Shown in pieces: positions 52,764 through 63,456 of a stretch of 64,000 nt of DNA. Below the pieces are notes generated by a model. That model was not told the DNA's origin, did no database searches, and saw nothing but the letters and a program-made list of their open reading frames with translations. Position 1 is the stretch's first letter; the number at the start of each line of letters is the position of its first letter. The position numbers were made by a program, and so were the translations under genes. Origin of the DNA: Myoxocephalus aenaeus (lineage: Eukaryota > Chordata > Actinopteri > Perciformes > Cottidae); contig JBAMJR010000140.1 of NCBI GenBank assembly GCA_038501785.1, positions 5,416,501 to 5,480,500 of the forward strand, in the 5' to 3' direction.

Positions 52764-53473
52764 AGGTAGAAGGTTATCATCTGGTTTTTCTGTGAATCAA
52801 ACAGACAAGATATGCATCTCTTTACCATTGGAGGTTATGTGCATGTGGACTTTAACGTACCGATATGATTTATTATCATTACTTTTTCACTTCTGGGTTT
52901 GCGATCATAAACTGCACGCCATTCCCAGTATTATCAAGTACTGGATAACAGCCCTGCAGAAGATGGCGTTCACTGTTCACACAATCTGGGAGTCACTACA
53001 CATCCTTCCAAGAAAAATGATGCCAGAAAATAAAGTTACCTGTAAAGTGAAGGATAAGCCCAAGGTCCACACACTTTCCAATGATGAAAGTCCGTAAAGC
53101 AATGTTGAAAGTCACCAAAGCAGATAAAAGATAACCTACTTAAAGGGAAACTGTGCACCTTTCATATTTTTTCCTATGGACTAAGACGGTCCAAAAATGC
53201 CAGATAACATGAACAACTCTCTCCCAAATCCCAAAACGAGAGTGCTGAAACTCAAATTTGTGATGCCATGCCATCAAGTAGAAAGAGTTATAATTTTCCT
53301 TCGACATTTGATTGGGAAATATATAATAGATGACAATGAGAGCACCCAAGAAAATGTTCTGAGTGTGTCGGTACATTTTCTGTTTCAGAACTGAGAACTA
53401 TGCATTAGAATACAGCTCAGAAAAAAAAAACACATGCTGTGAATCAACAAACTCAGTCTCCAATTCTTCTTGC

Positions 53474-53557
<84 letters not shown>

Positions 53558-53930
53558 TGATTGAACTCATATATAGGTCATGGAAATTACATATTGTAAT
53601 TCTTAATCTAGGTTAACAGTTCTGCAGGCTATAAAACAACATATCCTATGTGTGTGTCTGTGCGTTTGTGTGTGCGTTTACACGTTCACAAGAGAGTGAA
53701 CTATTCAACTCAACAAACTCAATGAAAATAGAAGATAATAAAAAACCACATGGTAGGGACCAATAAAAGTGGATTGCGGATACAATCTATGGTGATGAGC
53801 CAAAGGTGAAGCGGGGATGCATTTCCGCTGTAACGTTTCAAAGAAATCTTTACAGCAACATTTCAATGAAAAAGGGCAGAGGGCTGCCGTCTCCGGACAG
53901 ATTTGTCAGTCCCACAAGACAGACAGGCGC
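52764..53930. other. intergenic between SINE and bco2
   Basis: 1.2 kb with a (GA)n tract at 53477. Open frames at 52690-53097 and 53140-53394 show no family resemblance. Confidence 0.6.
53477..53551 (+). repeat. (GA)n microsatellite
   Basis: About 37 pure GA units in the tlcd4-bco2 intergenic region. Confidence 0.97.
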
Positions 53931-53932
53931 TT

Positions 53933-53939
53933 TATAAGG
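53933..53939 (+). promoter_or_regulatory. TATA box of the carotenoid oxygenase gene
   Basis: TATAAGG 82 bases before the start codon, with a GC-richer stretch upstream. No ATG lies between it and 54015, so the 5' UTR would be about 45-55 bases. Confidence 0.55.
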
Positions 53940-54014
53940 AGTGGTTTGCGCTGTTGTTGACTTCAGTTTGTATTCAGACACCTCCTCGTGTTATTCTCTG
54001 CGCTTTCAGCAAGC

Positions 54015-54078
54015 ATGGCTACGAACTATTTCAAGAACGCAGAGGAGAGCCCGGAGCCCTGCAAGGCAGAAGTGAAAG
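54015..54078 (+). CDS. bco2: bco2 exon 1
   Basis: ATG in the context CAAGCATGG (a favourable G at +4). Codes MATNYFKNAEESPEPCKAEV plus K; donor GTAGGT, phase 1. Confidence 0.88.
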
Positions 54079-54763
54079 GTAGGTCTGCTTCATGGGCAGT
54101 GACCAGCTGATGCTCTGGCTTTTATCACATCCCTGACGGTTTTGCGGTTTTCTGCGTTGCTTTTCGTTTAGGGATTATTCCCAGCTGGCTGCAAGGGACC
54201 CTGCTGCGTAATGGGCCCGGCATCTTTTCTGTGGGGGTCACCAGCTACGACCACTGGTTTGATGGGATGGCCATCATGAACAGCTTCGCCATTAAAGATG
54301 GTAAAAAAAAAGAAGAAAAAAAGAAGACAGTTTAAAATAAATCATCATTTCGTGTACGATCAGTGGATTTCTGTGCAGAGACACTAAACTCATTGACGTG
54401 TTTTTTTTCTTCTGCTTTCAGGTGAAGTGACTTACAGAAGCAGATTTCTAAGAAGTGACACCTACACAGCCAACATGGCTGCAAACAGGATAGTTGTGTC
54501 CGAAATGGGGACAATGGCTTACCCAGACCCAAGCAAGAATTTTATTGTCAAGTAAGCATGCTCTTAATTTTATTCAAACATTTTGCATTTGACTTATCCC
54601 TCTCAGCCATCATCGTTGTAGTCTTACTTTATATGTTATATCTTTAACAACTTTTGAGTCTCCATTGTTTATTTATTTGTATGTTTTACATTCATTATAA
54701 CAACTTAATCGTAACATCTGCAATACACTAACGACATGAAACAGTCTCTCAAAGTGTGTGTGT

Positions 54764-54794
<31 letters not shown>

Positions 54795-57700
54795 GGGGTC
54801 ATTCAGATACAAGCAGCTAACAGTTTTTTTGAGGATAATCCGTCTTGTGAGAACCCCCTGCTTTGTCTCTTCAAGTTGTGAATTTATAATTGAGATGGAA
54901 CTGAGTCACACAATTTTACAGGCTGCTCAGTATGAGCAAAATTTGTCTTTTGTGTTGGATGACCCTCCAATATATTGCATGTCTTCTTCCTTTTCAGGGC
55001 GATTACCTTTATCAACCACACAGTGCCCGACTTCACTGACAACGGCGCGAGCAATTTCATTAAATACGGAAAGGACTACTACGCCACCTCAGAGACCAAC
55101 TACATCCGCAAGATTGATCCCGTGACGCTGGAAACTCAGGACAAGGTAAAGTCATATGCTGACCTTGATCACTCACTAATGATTGCCACTATTAGCCCAC
55201 ATCCAAGTGAAGAGTTGAACTCGGAGCTCATGAGTTGCTGAACACACAGGTGGACTACATGAAGTACCTGCCGGTAAACTTGGCATCGTCCCATCCACAC
55301 TATGACAAAGAGGGCAACGCCTACAACATCGGGACTTCAATAGCAGACAAGGCCAAGACTAAATACATGCTGTTCAAAGTCCCTGCTGTTTCAGAGAAAG
55401 GTACTTGCCCGCTCATAACCCACTCAATTTATCTCAGGGCTTTCTCTCCATATCAGCTGTACTTCCAAGTACAATTGGATGGGCACTGCACTTTTTCAGA
55501 CAAAATGCTCGATGTATCACTTCAAGGCCAACAAATGAAAATAATGCATTGACACAATTTGAAGTGTCTTTTTCTTTAACTTTGCCTCCGTACTTGAAAC
55601 CTTCCAGACAAAGACAAGAATGTCCCCGCACTGAAGAACGTGGAGGTGATCTGCACGGTCCCCTGCCGCTCCCTGCTCACACCGAGCTACTACCACAGCT
55701 TCGGCATCACGGACAACTACTTCATCTTCATCGAGCAGCCTCTCAAACTGGACATCCTCAAGATGGCCACGGCGTACATGAGGGGGGTCAACTGGGCGAG
55801 CTGCCTGAAGTTCTGCCCTGAGGAAAATGTAAGCGGTCACTGTGTTTTATTTATTGTCTTGTGTGTCACTCTTCATATCAAACTGAACTAGGTAGGAAGC
55901 AGATGTAGGTTTCAAGCGCGCACTAGTCTACCAGAATCTGGGTTAACATAACTGTGACGCTCTGTTTTCACTAGACTCTGATCCACCTGATAGACAGAAA
56001 GACGGGCAAAGTGGTCGAGACAAAGTACTTCACCGGGCCGATGATTGTCTACCATCACGTGAATGCTTTCGAGGAGGACGGTCACGTGGTCTTCGATGTC
56101 ATCGCCTACAATGACAACAGCCTTTATGACATGTTCTACATGAGCAAGCTGAAGGAAAACTCCGGGATGCAAGATGATAACTACTCCAAACCAAGCTACA
56201 AACGATTTGCACTTCCCATCCAGTCAGACAAGGTGGGTTTTCTAACTAAAAGTCACGTTGATTTCATTCTGAAATTTAGAGAAGATGTTCTTCTTAACAC
56301 TTCATTTTGAATTTTTTAACTGTGTTTTGCAGGACGTGGCGGTTGGAGAGGACTTGGTGAAACTCAAGTACACGACCGCCAGTGCTGTGAAGGAGAAGGA
56401 AGGCAAACTAATGTGCCAAGCAGAGGTGTTATGTGAAGGTAAAACCAATGCCACTCAAATAGATACTCAGAGCAAATCAAGTAAATATTGTTCAAGTAGT
56501 TTTTCCTGATGAGTAATTTATTTCTTCATAAAAACACAAAAACTGTCATTTTGTTTCCATCAGGTTTGGACTTGCCCCGAATGAATTATGACTTCAATGG
56601 CAAGAAGCATCAGTTTGTCTACGGGAACAGTGTGGAGCAGTCTGTTATGGCAAAAAAGGTGACATTTTATTTTTTATTTTTTATATTTGGCTATTGCAGA
56701 ACAGAACCGGGGGGAAGATCTGTCGTTGCGATTTCTTACAGTCTCCTAAGTGTTATGTTCCAAGAGAGAAGCGAAACTTGCAGACTCTTGAAGAACAGAT
56801 TATAAACACGGGACTATTGGGAAACAGATTCTTCCTGGCAGCATTGTTTTTTACAAAGGTAGGAAGCGTAGTGCAGAAGTGACAATTACCACTTGACGCA
56901 ACAGACGGTAGGAAACACTTTGACGATGTGAGAATTAGCGGTTGCGCCAACAAAGACCAACCACTTCATGGCTCTGGTTTCAATACCCACACATCCTTTC
57001 TACTGGGCATACTTGTACATCAATGTAGCTGAAACAATGGAAAGAAGTGATCAACTCTGTGAGGCTTCAAAGTCATGGGTTATAACAAAGCGCTTCCCTT
57101 GTGTCTCAATGCATACGCACAGTCCGGAGGTATCGTGACTACAAAGAGGAAGGAACAAAAGGAAACGTCCTGGTTCAGACAATTAGATATTTCTGTTCAT
57201 TTCCACTTGATGCACAATTCCAACAACAGAAGAGAGCTCCGGCATGTCGTTGAATTTTAATGGTGTTTATGATATGGAATAAAAAGCAGCACGAGCAAAA
57301 GGAAACATGTAAAACGTTATGGCAATGAATAGTTGTCACACCACCGAAAGAAAATACTTCCATTTGACGAGGTTTGTTAGTCTCATCCATTACATGTAAT
57401 ATTTGCATACCCAAGAAAAAAGACATTGTATTATTGCAAACATGACAAGTTTATATCTATTTTTATTCAAATCAAAAAGTGATTTAGGTGATATCTTTAC
57501 CCCTTTTGGAGCACCCCAAACGATTTGCTGTAAGAACTAAGAATATTTTGTTGACTACTTGCTGACATGGCTCCGGTTACAGCATAAACCCATGTAGATC
57601 AGGCGACTCTAAAAGTGCCTGTCATGTGACCGTGAATGTTGTGTGTCTATGTGTCAGCCCTGTGATTGTCTGGTGACCTTTCCAGGGTTAACTACTTGTC

Positions 57701-58729
57701 TTGCCCAATGTCAGCAGGGATCGGCTCTGGCCACCCACAAGCCTTCAAAGGATGAGCTAATGAGTCAAGTATAGCTAATGGATGGACGGATTAACAAAGC
57801 AGCTTGTTACTTTGTAGTATGGGGAAGCATTGAAAATTATTTGATTTCTTGATGATATTTGGTCACTCTAAATATAGACTATGGCCAATGCTAATGCTAT
57901 AAAAAAGAGTTGGAGCTTAGTTCAAAGTACTGAGTATATGGCTTGTAGCTGGGGCAAAGTACTGCACGGGCGCATTGCTTGTGGGCCAGATAAGCACTTT
58001 GGCAATTTCTTAAATGACTCCGATGAAAAAGCATTGACATGCCGTTGTTGTATTATTTAGTTTTCCCTTTCAACATTTTTTTGCTATATGTTTTACAATA
58101 AAAAATATAATACTATATAATTAAGTGGCCTCTTTGCCCTCTGCTACGTCTGTAAATAATTGCTGATAGGTGTTAGTTATAAGCTGTTTGTACAGGCTGA
58201 GTAAATCCCAATTATTTTTCCTAAACTATTTTTCTGCTGTAGGTCATGAAGATTGACACAGAGACCAAGGAAAAGATTTACTGGAGTGAAGACAACTGCT
58301 GGCCATCAGAGCCTGTGTTCATCCCCAGACCAAACGGAGAGTCAGAAGATGACGGTGAGAACCCTGTGTGGTGTTTGACATGCATCTATGTGGTGTGTAC
58401 ATGCTACTATGCAGCAACAAATGGACAGGAATATTATCAACCTAGGAAGATAAGATCCCTCACTGATTACATCTGTATTGAGACTGTAAAACCAGCCGTA
58501 ATTTGATGTGATTCCTTAGATTTTTGACATCCAGCTTTGCGCTCTAACAATAACCTCGTCCTCTCCATTCACAGGGGTTGTCCTGGTATCCGTTATCAGC
58601 TCCAATCCAGGCCAGTCTAGTTTTATCCTGATTCTTGATGGCAGAACGCTCAAAGAAGTAGCTCGAGCATACATGGAAAAGGCGCTCCACAAGGACATGC
58701 ATGGGTTTTTTATCCCACAAGAAAATTAG
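54015..58729 (+). CDS. bco2: beta,beta-carotene 9',10'-oxygenase (BCO2-type), complete, 11 exons
   Basis: Non-haem iron dioxygenase of the carotenoid cleavage family. BCO2 enzymes cut carotenoids and xanthophylls eccentrically at the 9',10' bond. Eleven exons join in one frame to 522 residues. The four iron-ligand histidines sit in LASSHPHYD, YYHSFGITDNY, VYHHVNAFEEDG and MHGFF. BCO2 is preferred to BCO1 or RPE65 because of LQGTLLRNGPG, DHWFDGMAIM, RFLRSDTYTAN, ANRIVVSEMGTMAYPDP, YATSETNYIRKIDP, EQPLKLDILKMATAYMR and WASCL, which I recall in BCO2. No mitochondrial presequence precedes the catalytic part (it starts MATNYFKNAEESPEP), unlike long mammalian BCO2 forms, so a cytosolic or otherwise targeted enzyme is possible. 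Fish carry several BCO2 copies; which one this is cannot be told here. Confidence 0.93.
54172..54300 (+). CDS. bco2: bco2 exon 2
   Basis: GIIPSWLQGTLLRNGPGIFS then DHWFDGMAIMNSFAIKDG. Acceptor TTTAG, donor GTAAAA. Confidence 0.94.
54422..54551 (+). CDS. bco2: bco2 exon 3
   Basis: EVTYRSRFLRSDTYTANMAA then NRIVVSEMGTMAYPDPSKNF. Acceptor TTTCAG, donor GTAAGC, phase 2. Confidence 0.95.
54552..54997 (+). other. bco2 intron 3
   Basis: 446 bp, AT-rich with the (GT)n-G21 compound tract. Confidence 0.8.
54754..54798 (+). repeat. (GT)n followed by a 21-base G run
   Basis: 12 GT units (54754-54777), then 21 consecutive G (54778-54798), 200 bases before exon 4 of the carotenoid oxygenase gene. Confidence 0.95.
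54998..55145 (+). CDS. bco2: bco2 exon 4
   Basis: AITFINHTVPDFTDNGASNF then YGKDYYATSETNYIRKIDP. Acceptor TTTCAG, donor GTAAAG. Confidence 0.95.
55250..55400 (+). CDS. bco2: bco2 exon 5: first iron-ligand histidine
   Basis: VDYMKYLPVNLASSHPHYDK then GTSIADKAKTKYMLFKVPA. The SHPHYD motif holds the first ligand. Acceptor CACAG, donor GTACTT. Confidence 0.95.
55608..55828 (+). CDS. bco2: bco2 exon 6: second iron-ligand histidine
   Basis: VICTVPCRSLLTPSYYHSFG, ITDNYFIFIEQPLKLDILKM, ATAYMRGVNWASCLKFCP. YYHSFG holds the second ligand. Acceptor TTCCAG, donor GTAAGC. Confidence 0.96.
55975..56232 (+). CDS. bco2: bco2 exon 7: third iron-ligand histidine
   Basis: TLIHLIDRKTGKVVETKYFT, PMIVYHHVNAFEEDGHVVFD, VIAYNDNSLYDMFYMSKLKE. 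HHVNAFEE holds the third ligand. 86 codons in phase 0. Confidence 0.96.
56333..56438 (+). CDS. bco2: bco2 exon 8
   Basis: DVAVGEDLVKLKYTTASAVK then EGKLMCQAEVLCE. Acceptor TTGCAG, donor GTAAAA. Confidence 0.93.
56564..56658 (+). CDS. bco2: bco2 exon 9
   Basis: GLDLPRMNYDFNGKKHQFVY then GNSVEQSVMAKK; BCO2 has GLELPRVNYAHNGKQYRYVF. Acceptor ATCAG, donor GTGACA. Confidence 0.94.
56659..58242 (+). other. bco2 intron 9
   Basis: 1.6 kb, the largest intron of the gene. It contains an L2-like LINE tail at about 57640-57791; nothing else recognised. Confidence 0.75.
57640..57791 (+). repeat. L2-like LINE 3' tail
   Basis: Contains CCTGTGATTGTCTGGTGACC, TTTCCAGGGTTAACTAC, CAGCAGGGATCGGCTCTGGC and an ATGGATGGACGGATT tail: the order of the fish L2/Maui LINE 3' end, and the same family (opposite orientation) as 20604-20762. 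Confidence 0.65.
58243..58354 (+). CDS. bco2: bco2 exon 10
   Basis: VMKIDTETKEKIYWSEDNCW then PSEPVFIPRPNGESEDD. The DCWPxEPxFxP motif is conserved in BCO2. Acceptor CTGTAG, donor GTGAGA. Confidence 0.94.
58575..58729 (+). CDS. bco2: bco2 exon 11: fourth iron-ligand histidine and stop
   Basis: GVVLVSVISSNPGQSSFILI, LDGRTLKEVARAYMEKALHK, DMHGFFIPQEN, TAG. HGFF holds the last iron ligand. Shorter at the C-terminus than human BCO2. Confidence 0.95.
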
Positions 58730-59020
58730 TCAGTTGTTAACATGTAAAACTTTGCTGTGTGGCACAGGCATCTATTTAATCACTCTGCTATTATATCTCA
58801 TCTCTGTAATACTTACAGGATTGTGTCAAAACAAATTTTCAAAACACATTTGTATTGGTGTGTTTATTAAAGAAAAGATGCATATTCCTTGATTTACGTG
58901 GATCAAAATGTTGTTTAATCATGTGTATATATAAATATATCACTATTTGGTATGTAGTCCACATTATTGTATTGTACTGCTATGAGATCATTGTATTTGT
59001 GCTTATCCTTTTCATTAAAA

Positions 59021-59026
59021 AATAAA
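59021..59026 (+). terminator. polyadenylation signal of bco2
   Basis: AATAAA 292 bases after the stop codon; gives a short 3' UTR of about 310 bases. Confidence 0.6.
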
Positions 59027-59040
59027 ACATGTACCTTTCT

Positions 59041-59783
59041 AAGACGTGCTCCCGTTCTTCAGTTGCATAAAACATTAACAACGAGGATGAACCCAACCAA
59101 CTCTCCAGACTTACAGAGTCATATGAGCAATTATCTCTTTAGCTACAGTTTAACATCTGTTGAAAAATCCCCTGAGCAAATAGCTTCTCAATAACCTAGT
59201 TTCACCAACTTCCATCCATGTAATCTAAAAGACGTTAACTCACAAGTCAGTTTGGTACAGTGCATTACAGAGCGGAACGCCTTTGGACAGAAAGACATCT
59301 TTCTTTAATGACATGAGGGTCCTTGTGTGTCGACATCAAGACAAAGGAAAACTTTGAACTGCACTAGTGGAGGAGCTGCCCCGCCATTACCCAGATTTTG
59401 AGTTTTTGGACAAAATATGATATACTGTATATTGATGAAAGCTAATTATACAGAATACTGTATAGGATTAAGTTATTAGGGTGAAAAGTCAAGCAGAAAG
59501 TGTAAGAGAAGCATATGAAAGGAAATACATCATTTAGTATTATCTTCATTACTGGCTACTGCATAACTGCAAAACAAAGTTTTTTTCAGGGTTTAGATCC
59601 GGCTATCTGTTGTATCGCAGAAACCAATAATAACACCACAAGATCTTTAATGGCACATCCAAACTAAAGTTTACAAAAGCAAATGTGAGGGCACATTAAG
59701 TCACAATACAGTGATGCAACTCATGAACAAACTAAAATACAACATGATCATGGGCGCTCTAGGTCACTACAATGCAACAATAC
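59041..59783. other. intergenic between bco2 and MITE
   Basis: AT-rich, no gene recognised. Confidence 0.6.
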
Positions 59784-60243
59784 CAGGGTTTCCCCTACCG
59801 TTAGAATAGGGGGGCGGGGCGCCCCCCTGAAAAAACCCTCCGCCCCCCTGTAATTTTCTCCGTCGCGCCAGATCACAGACGTGATTTAAGGTTCCCTTTC
59901 CTATAAACAGGTCTACACCTTGTTCTTTTATTAAACAAACTCAATGTTCTTATTTTATTGATCGTATTTCTGTCTATTTCTGTCATGGTCGCGTTTACAA
60001 CTCTACTTTGCTCTCGGTAACGCGCACCGCGGAGATCCGCCCCGATGCCCACAGACTCGTGCGCGCGCACAGGTGGGCAGAGAGCACACTTCCATCAGCC
60101 GGCAGAGAGCGTCCAATAATGTATAACGTTGCTCGTTGCTCCCAACGTCGCTCCCAATGTCCCAACGTCGCCGTCGCCGTCGTCGCCGACCCCCCCGGCC
60201 GACACCCCGCCCCCCTGAAGCTGTAAACCTAGGGGAAACACTG
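59784..60243. mobile_element. MITE with CAGTGTTTCCCCTA-type termini
   Basis: Left end CAGGGTTTCCCCTA and right end TAGGGGAAACACTG are inverted with one mismatch. The interior is very G/C- and CpG-rich near both ends. The 460-bp element is bounded on each side by AATAC. The termini recall hAT elements of fish, but hAT normally makes 8-bp duplications. No transposase. Confidence 0.65.
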
Positions 60244-61981
60244 AATACTCATCATTAAATAACACTATACCTGCCTCGGTTATTCTTGACCTGTACATGT
60301 AATGTAAAAATGGCCAATTCTACTAGCATGTCAAAATTTCACATAACAAGCCAAGACAAACAAGTGATGTCATCGGTTTTTAATAAAGTAATCACTCAAA
60401 AGTATGTCAGTGTTATATGAATTCAAGATAGAAAGCTTCAGAGGGCACATCAACATATTTGATTGGTATAACTTATTGAGAGCTGTGGTTTAAAATGAAA
60501 GATTGACTGACGAGGGACATGTGAAATGCGAAACAGGCAATCATTCTAACAGACACCTCGTAACGCAGAGAAATACACAAGGCCAATAAAGAGTAATATA
60601 ATACATTATAAATAACACACTGGTGTACTTGAGTGCAATCAGTGTAACTGCAAATATGCCAACCAAGTCACATTTAAAATACATCCTTACACAAACTCGC
60701 AGACACACATTTCAACATTGAACGGCAGTGTATTGACCTAGTGTAGGATAACCAGGAGACATATTATTATGGACACTTTTTTGTGTAGACTATAAAAAAC
60801 TTTATACAACTTTGTACACCTTGTACCTAGTGGAGGACTCCTGTATCCATCACCTACTGAGTCAACCGTCTTCTCCATAGACCAGCCAAGTCCAGACATG
60901 TGTTTCCCATGTACAGTATATGTAAAGATGTAGAATAAAACCGTTACAATGTTTGGATTTTCAATATTTTTTTATATGTTTCTTTCAGGGTAGAACATAA
61001 TGATGCACTATCTAGTGGAAGCACGTACTGTAGGGCCTGGCAGTGGGCCCAAAAAAGGGCTGGTTTGTATTTGCAAGGAGCAAAGCAAAGCAAGAGCAAA
61101 GCAAAAAACAAGAGGGTCAGCCAGTGAAACAGAACATAGTTCTAGAGTTCATAGTTTTCTTTTTATCATGTTGACAGAATGAAAGAGCAGATCAATAGTG
61201 TTACTGACGAAACACTTTATCCTGTGTTTATCCTGAATTTGACAGTGCCTGTCTGACCAATGTCAAAGTGCAAGACTGCGGCGTTATTTACTAAATACCA
61301 ATACCACCCTCACTTGGGATGTTCAGTTTGGAAAACACTGAAGCGTCATTGTGACAAAGCAATTTCAACCAACATCCAATAGATTGTTATGGCTAGTAGA
61401 TCCATGGCCCCCAAAAAACAAGAAAATCATTTAGGGAGTTGGGAAATAGTCAACAGATAGTGGTGTAGATGCAGATGCAAGTTGAGCAGAGGAAGAATGT
61501 CCGAACACTGTCCTCAGTTCCCTGGAAGTGTTTCAGCCACATCCCTGGTTGATGAGGAGAAGGGAGACAACATTATAATTGAGTGGAAACACGATCGCTT
61601 GCCCCAAAAACCTTGAATGGCCTCTTTCCTCTTCTCTCCATTTCCTCCCAGGACCGCGACAGTCAAACTGGGATACTTTTGTTTTCGAAGTCATGCTGCG
61701 TTCACCATGCATCACATTTCATCTCACATCTGCAGCCATGACGGAAAGGCAGCAAGAAAAAAAAGGAAGGTTTTTTAAGGACATCGAAAAACACACCCAA
61801 GTGCAAAAGGGAAACTGCGCTGCGGTCGCCATGGTAATGACTTCCTGGAGGCGGGAAGGCGGCAGTAGAGGATTTTCCGTGTCTGTTTACAGTCATTCGA
61901 TGCAAGTGGCCAGTCAGAGGCCTCGCATTCAGGTATCAGGGAGATGAGAAGAAGCTGTTGTTTGAGTCCACAAATGTCCGT
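60244..61981 (-). other. possible 3' UTR of the minus-strand gene
   Basis: AT-rich DNA downstream of the minus-strand stop at 61982. I see no minus-strand AATAAA here; ATTAAA occurs at 60378-60383. No ORF resembles a known family. Confidence 0.3.
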
Positions 61982-62058
61982 TTAGCTGCCCTCAGCTTGA
62001 GTCTCCTCTTCTTTAGCTGCAGAGTCCTGGCTTTTCTCAGGGGTTTCTCCCTCATCCC
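61982..62058 (-). CDS. last coding exon of an unidentified gene
   Basis: On the minus strand a TCTGTTAG acceptor at 62059-62066 leads into 24 codons, DEGETPEKSQDSAAKEEETQ then AEGS and TAA. A strongly acidic Glu/Lys/Ala tail. Such tails end several neural adhesion and cytoskeletal proteins (NCAM, neuromodulin), but composition alone is not evidence of identity. The rest of the gene would lie beyond 64000. Confidence 0.4.
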
Positions 62059-62417
62059 CTAACAGACAAAGAGGAAGAGGGACAGAAAGGGACAGACAGT
62101 CAGTTTCATGAATTAGTAACTACTTGTGAAGTCAGCGATGTGAATGAGGTTGGGTAAATCAGCAAATAAGTAATTAAACAGCAGGAACAGCAGCCACCAA
62201 GGTAGACCAGTGAAGAGTCAACTCACAAGGGCTCATGTTTTAAGTCATGTAAATAGGAGTACTGTTATATTCAGTCATCACAATACAACGAGTAAAGCCT
62301 ATATATAATCTAATATACTGAAAAGACAGAAGCATAATGCTTAGATATTCCTATCCTAAATTATTATCAATGAAATAATCCTCAAGGTAATTAGATATAA
62401 AAGAAGAAAAAAAAGGA

Positions 62418-62439
62418 ATATATATATATATATATATAT
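62418..62439 (+). repeat. (TA)n microsatellite
   Basis: About 11 TA units in an AT-rich stretch. Confidence 0.9.
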
Positions 62440-63370
62440 TTCAATCACAAAAAACAGCTTTATAAACACTTCTTTTGAAAATCAAAAATGAGTTACACAT
62501 TCTTCCATTTATTTTAGCGTTGTTCCATAATTGAACTCATACAATAGAGATACATCTTCTTTTAATCCCTTTTTTAAGCTTTTTGTACGATAGACTTACA
62601 ACTATCTCTTAACTCATATTAAAACCTTTGTACACAGTCTGGCAGTGACTTTGCTTTCGCTCTGAACATTGTTTGCATTATTTTATAATATACCAAATCA
62701 TTACATTTCATAACATGAGATTTTACAAACAATGGATCTGTGTGTTCATAGTGCCAGCCTTATTCATGATACGTATAACAATTTTTTTAAACAAGACTGA
62801 CGTAAAAGTGAGCAATAAATTATATGCAAGGCCTTTGAAGTTCGTAAATCTCTAGATTTGCACCGTATTACTATTTAAAATAATATAGATTAAATATTCT
62901 CCGATATGAACAATAGTTTGATTGTGTAAAACAAAGTGAAATTCTTCAAATGATATCTCCCCCCCTTTCCTTCATTGAAAAATTCAGAATATGTTAGTTG
63001 CTTAACAGGACACACGTGCAAAGAGCACAACACACACGTAAGACTCAGCAACCAGGATCTAGGTCAAGCGCCTATATGCTGTACCGCGTGCTTTGCAGTT
63101 GAGGCCAGTGGGATTCCCACCCGTCAGCATGACTGTTGGGAAATACCCAGGACACACCCAGATTATTGTTCATTCCAAAAGTTACATAAGATGTCACCTA
63201 ATGCCCTGATTCATTCTCAGTGTTTGTGCACTGGTGGTTGCAAGTTTCCGCATCACACACTTATACTGAGCTTTGTGATAGGACATCCAAGTGAAGTAAA
63301 GCAATGTGTGAGATTGACTGAGATGTTTCTATGTGTTATTTTTTTCTAACAACTTGCCTCCTGTTGCTGC

Positions 63371-63456
63371 CTCTTTGACCAGGTCGTCATTGTAAATAAG
63401 AACTGGTTCTCAATTGACTTTTACGGTTAAATAAAAGGTAAAATAAAATAAAAAAA
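63371..63456 (+). repeat. non-LTR retrotransposon 3' end
   Basis: Reads CTCTTTGACCAGGTCGTCAT, TGTAAATAAGAACTGGTTCT, CAATTGACTT, GGTTAAATAAAAGG, then an A-rich AAAATAAAATA tail. I recall the same 3' UTR wording from a family of fish and amphibian LINEs. Only the 3' end is present. Confidence 0.55.

Noticed and set aside
55405..55840. Frames of 107-138 codons overlapping bco2 exons 5 and 6
   Set aside because: Out-of-frame or antisense shadows; the BCO2 frame with the iron-ligand histidines is unambiguous.
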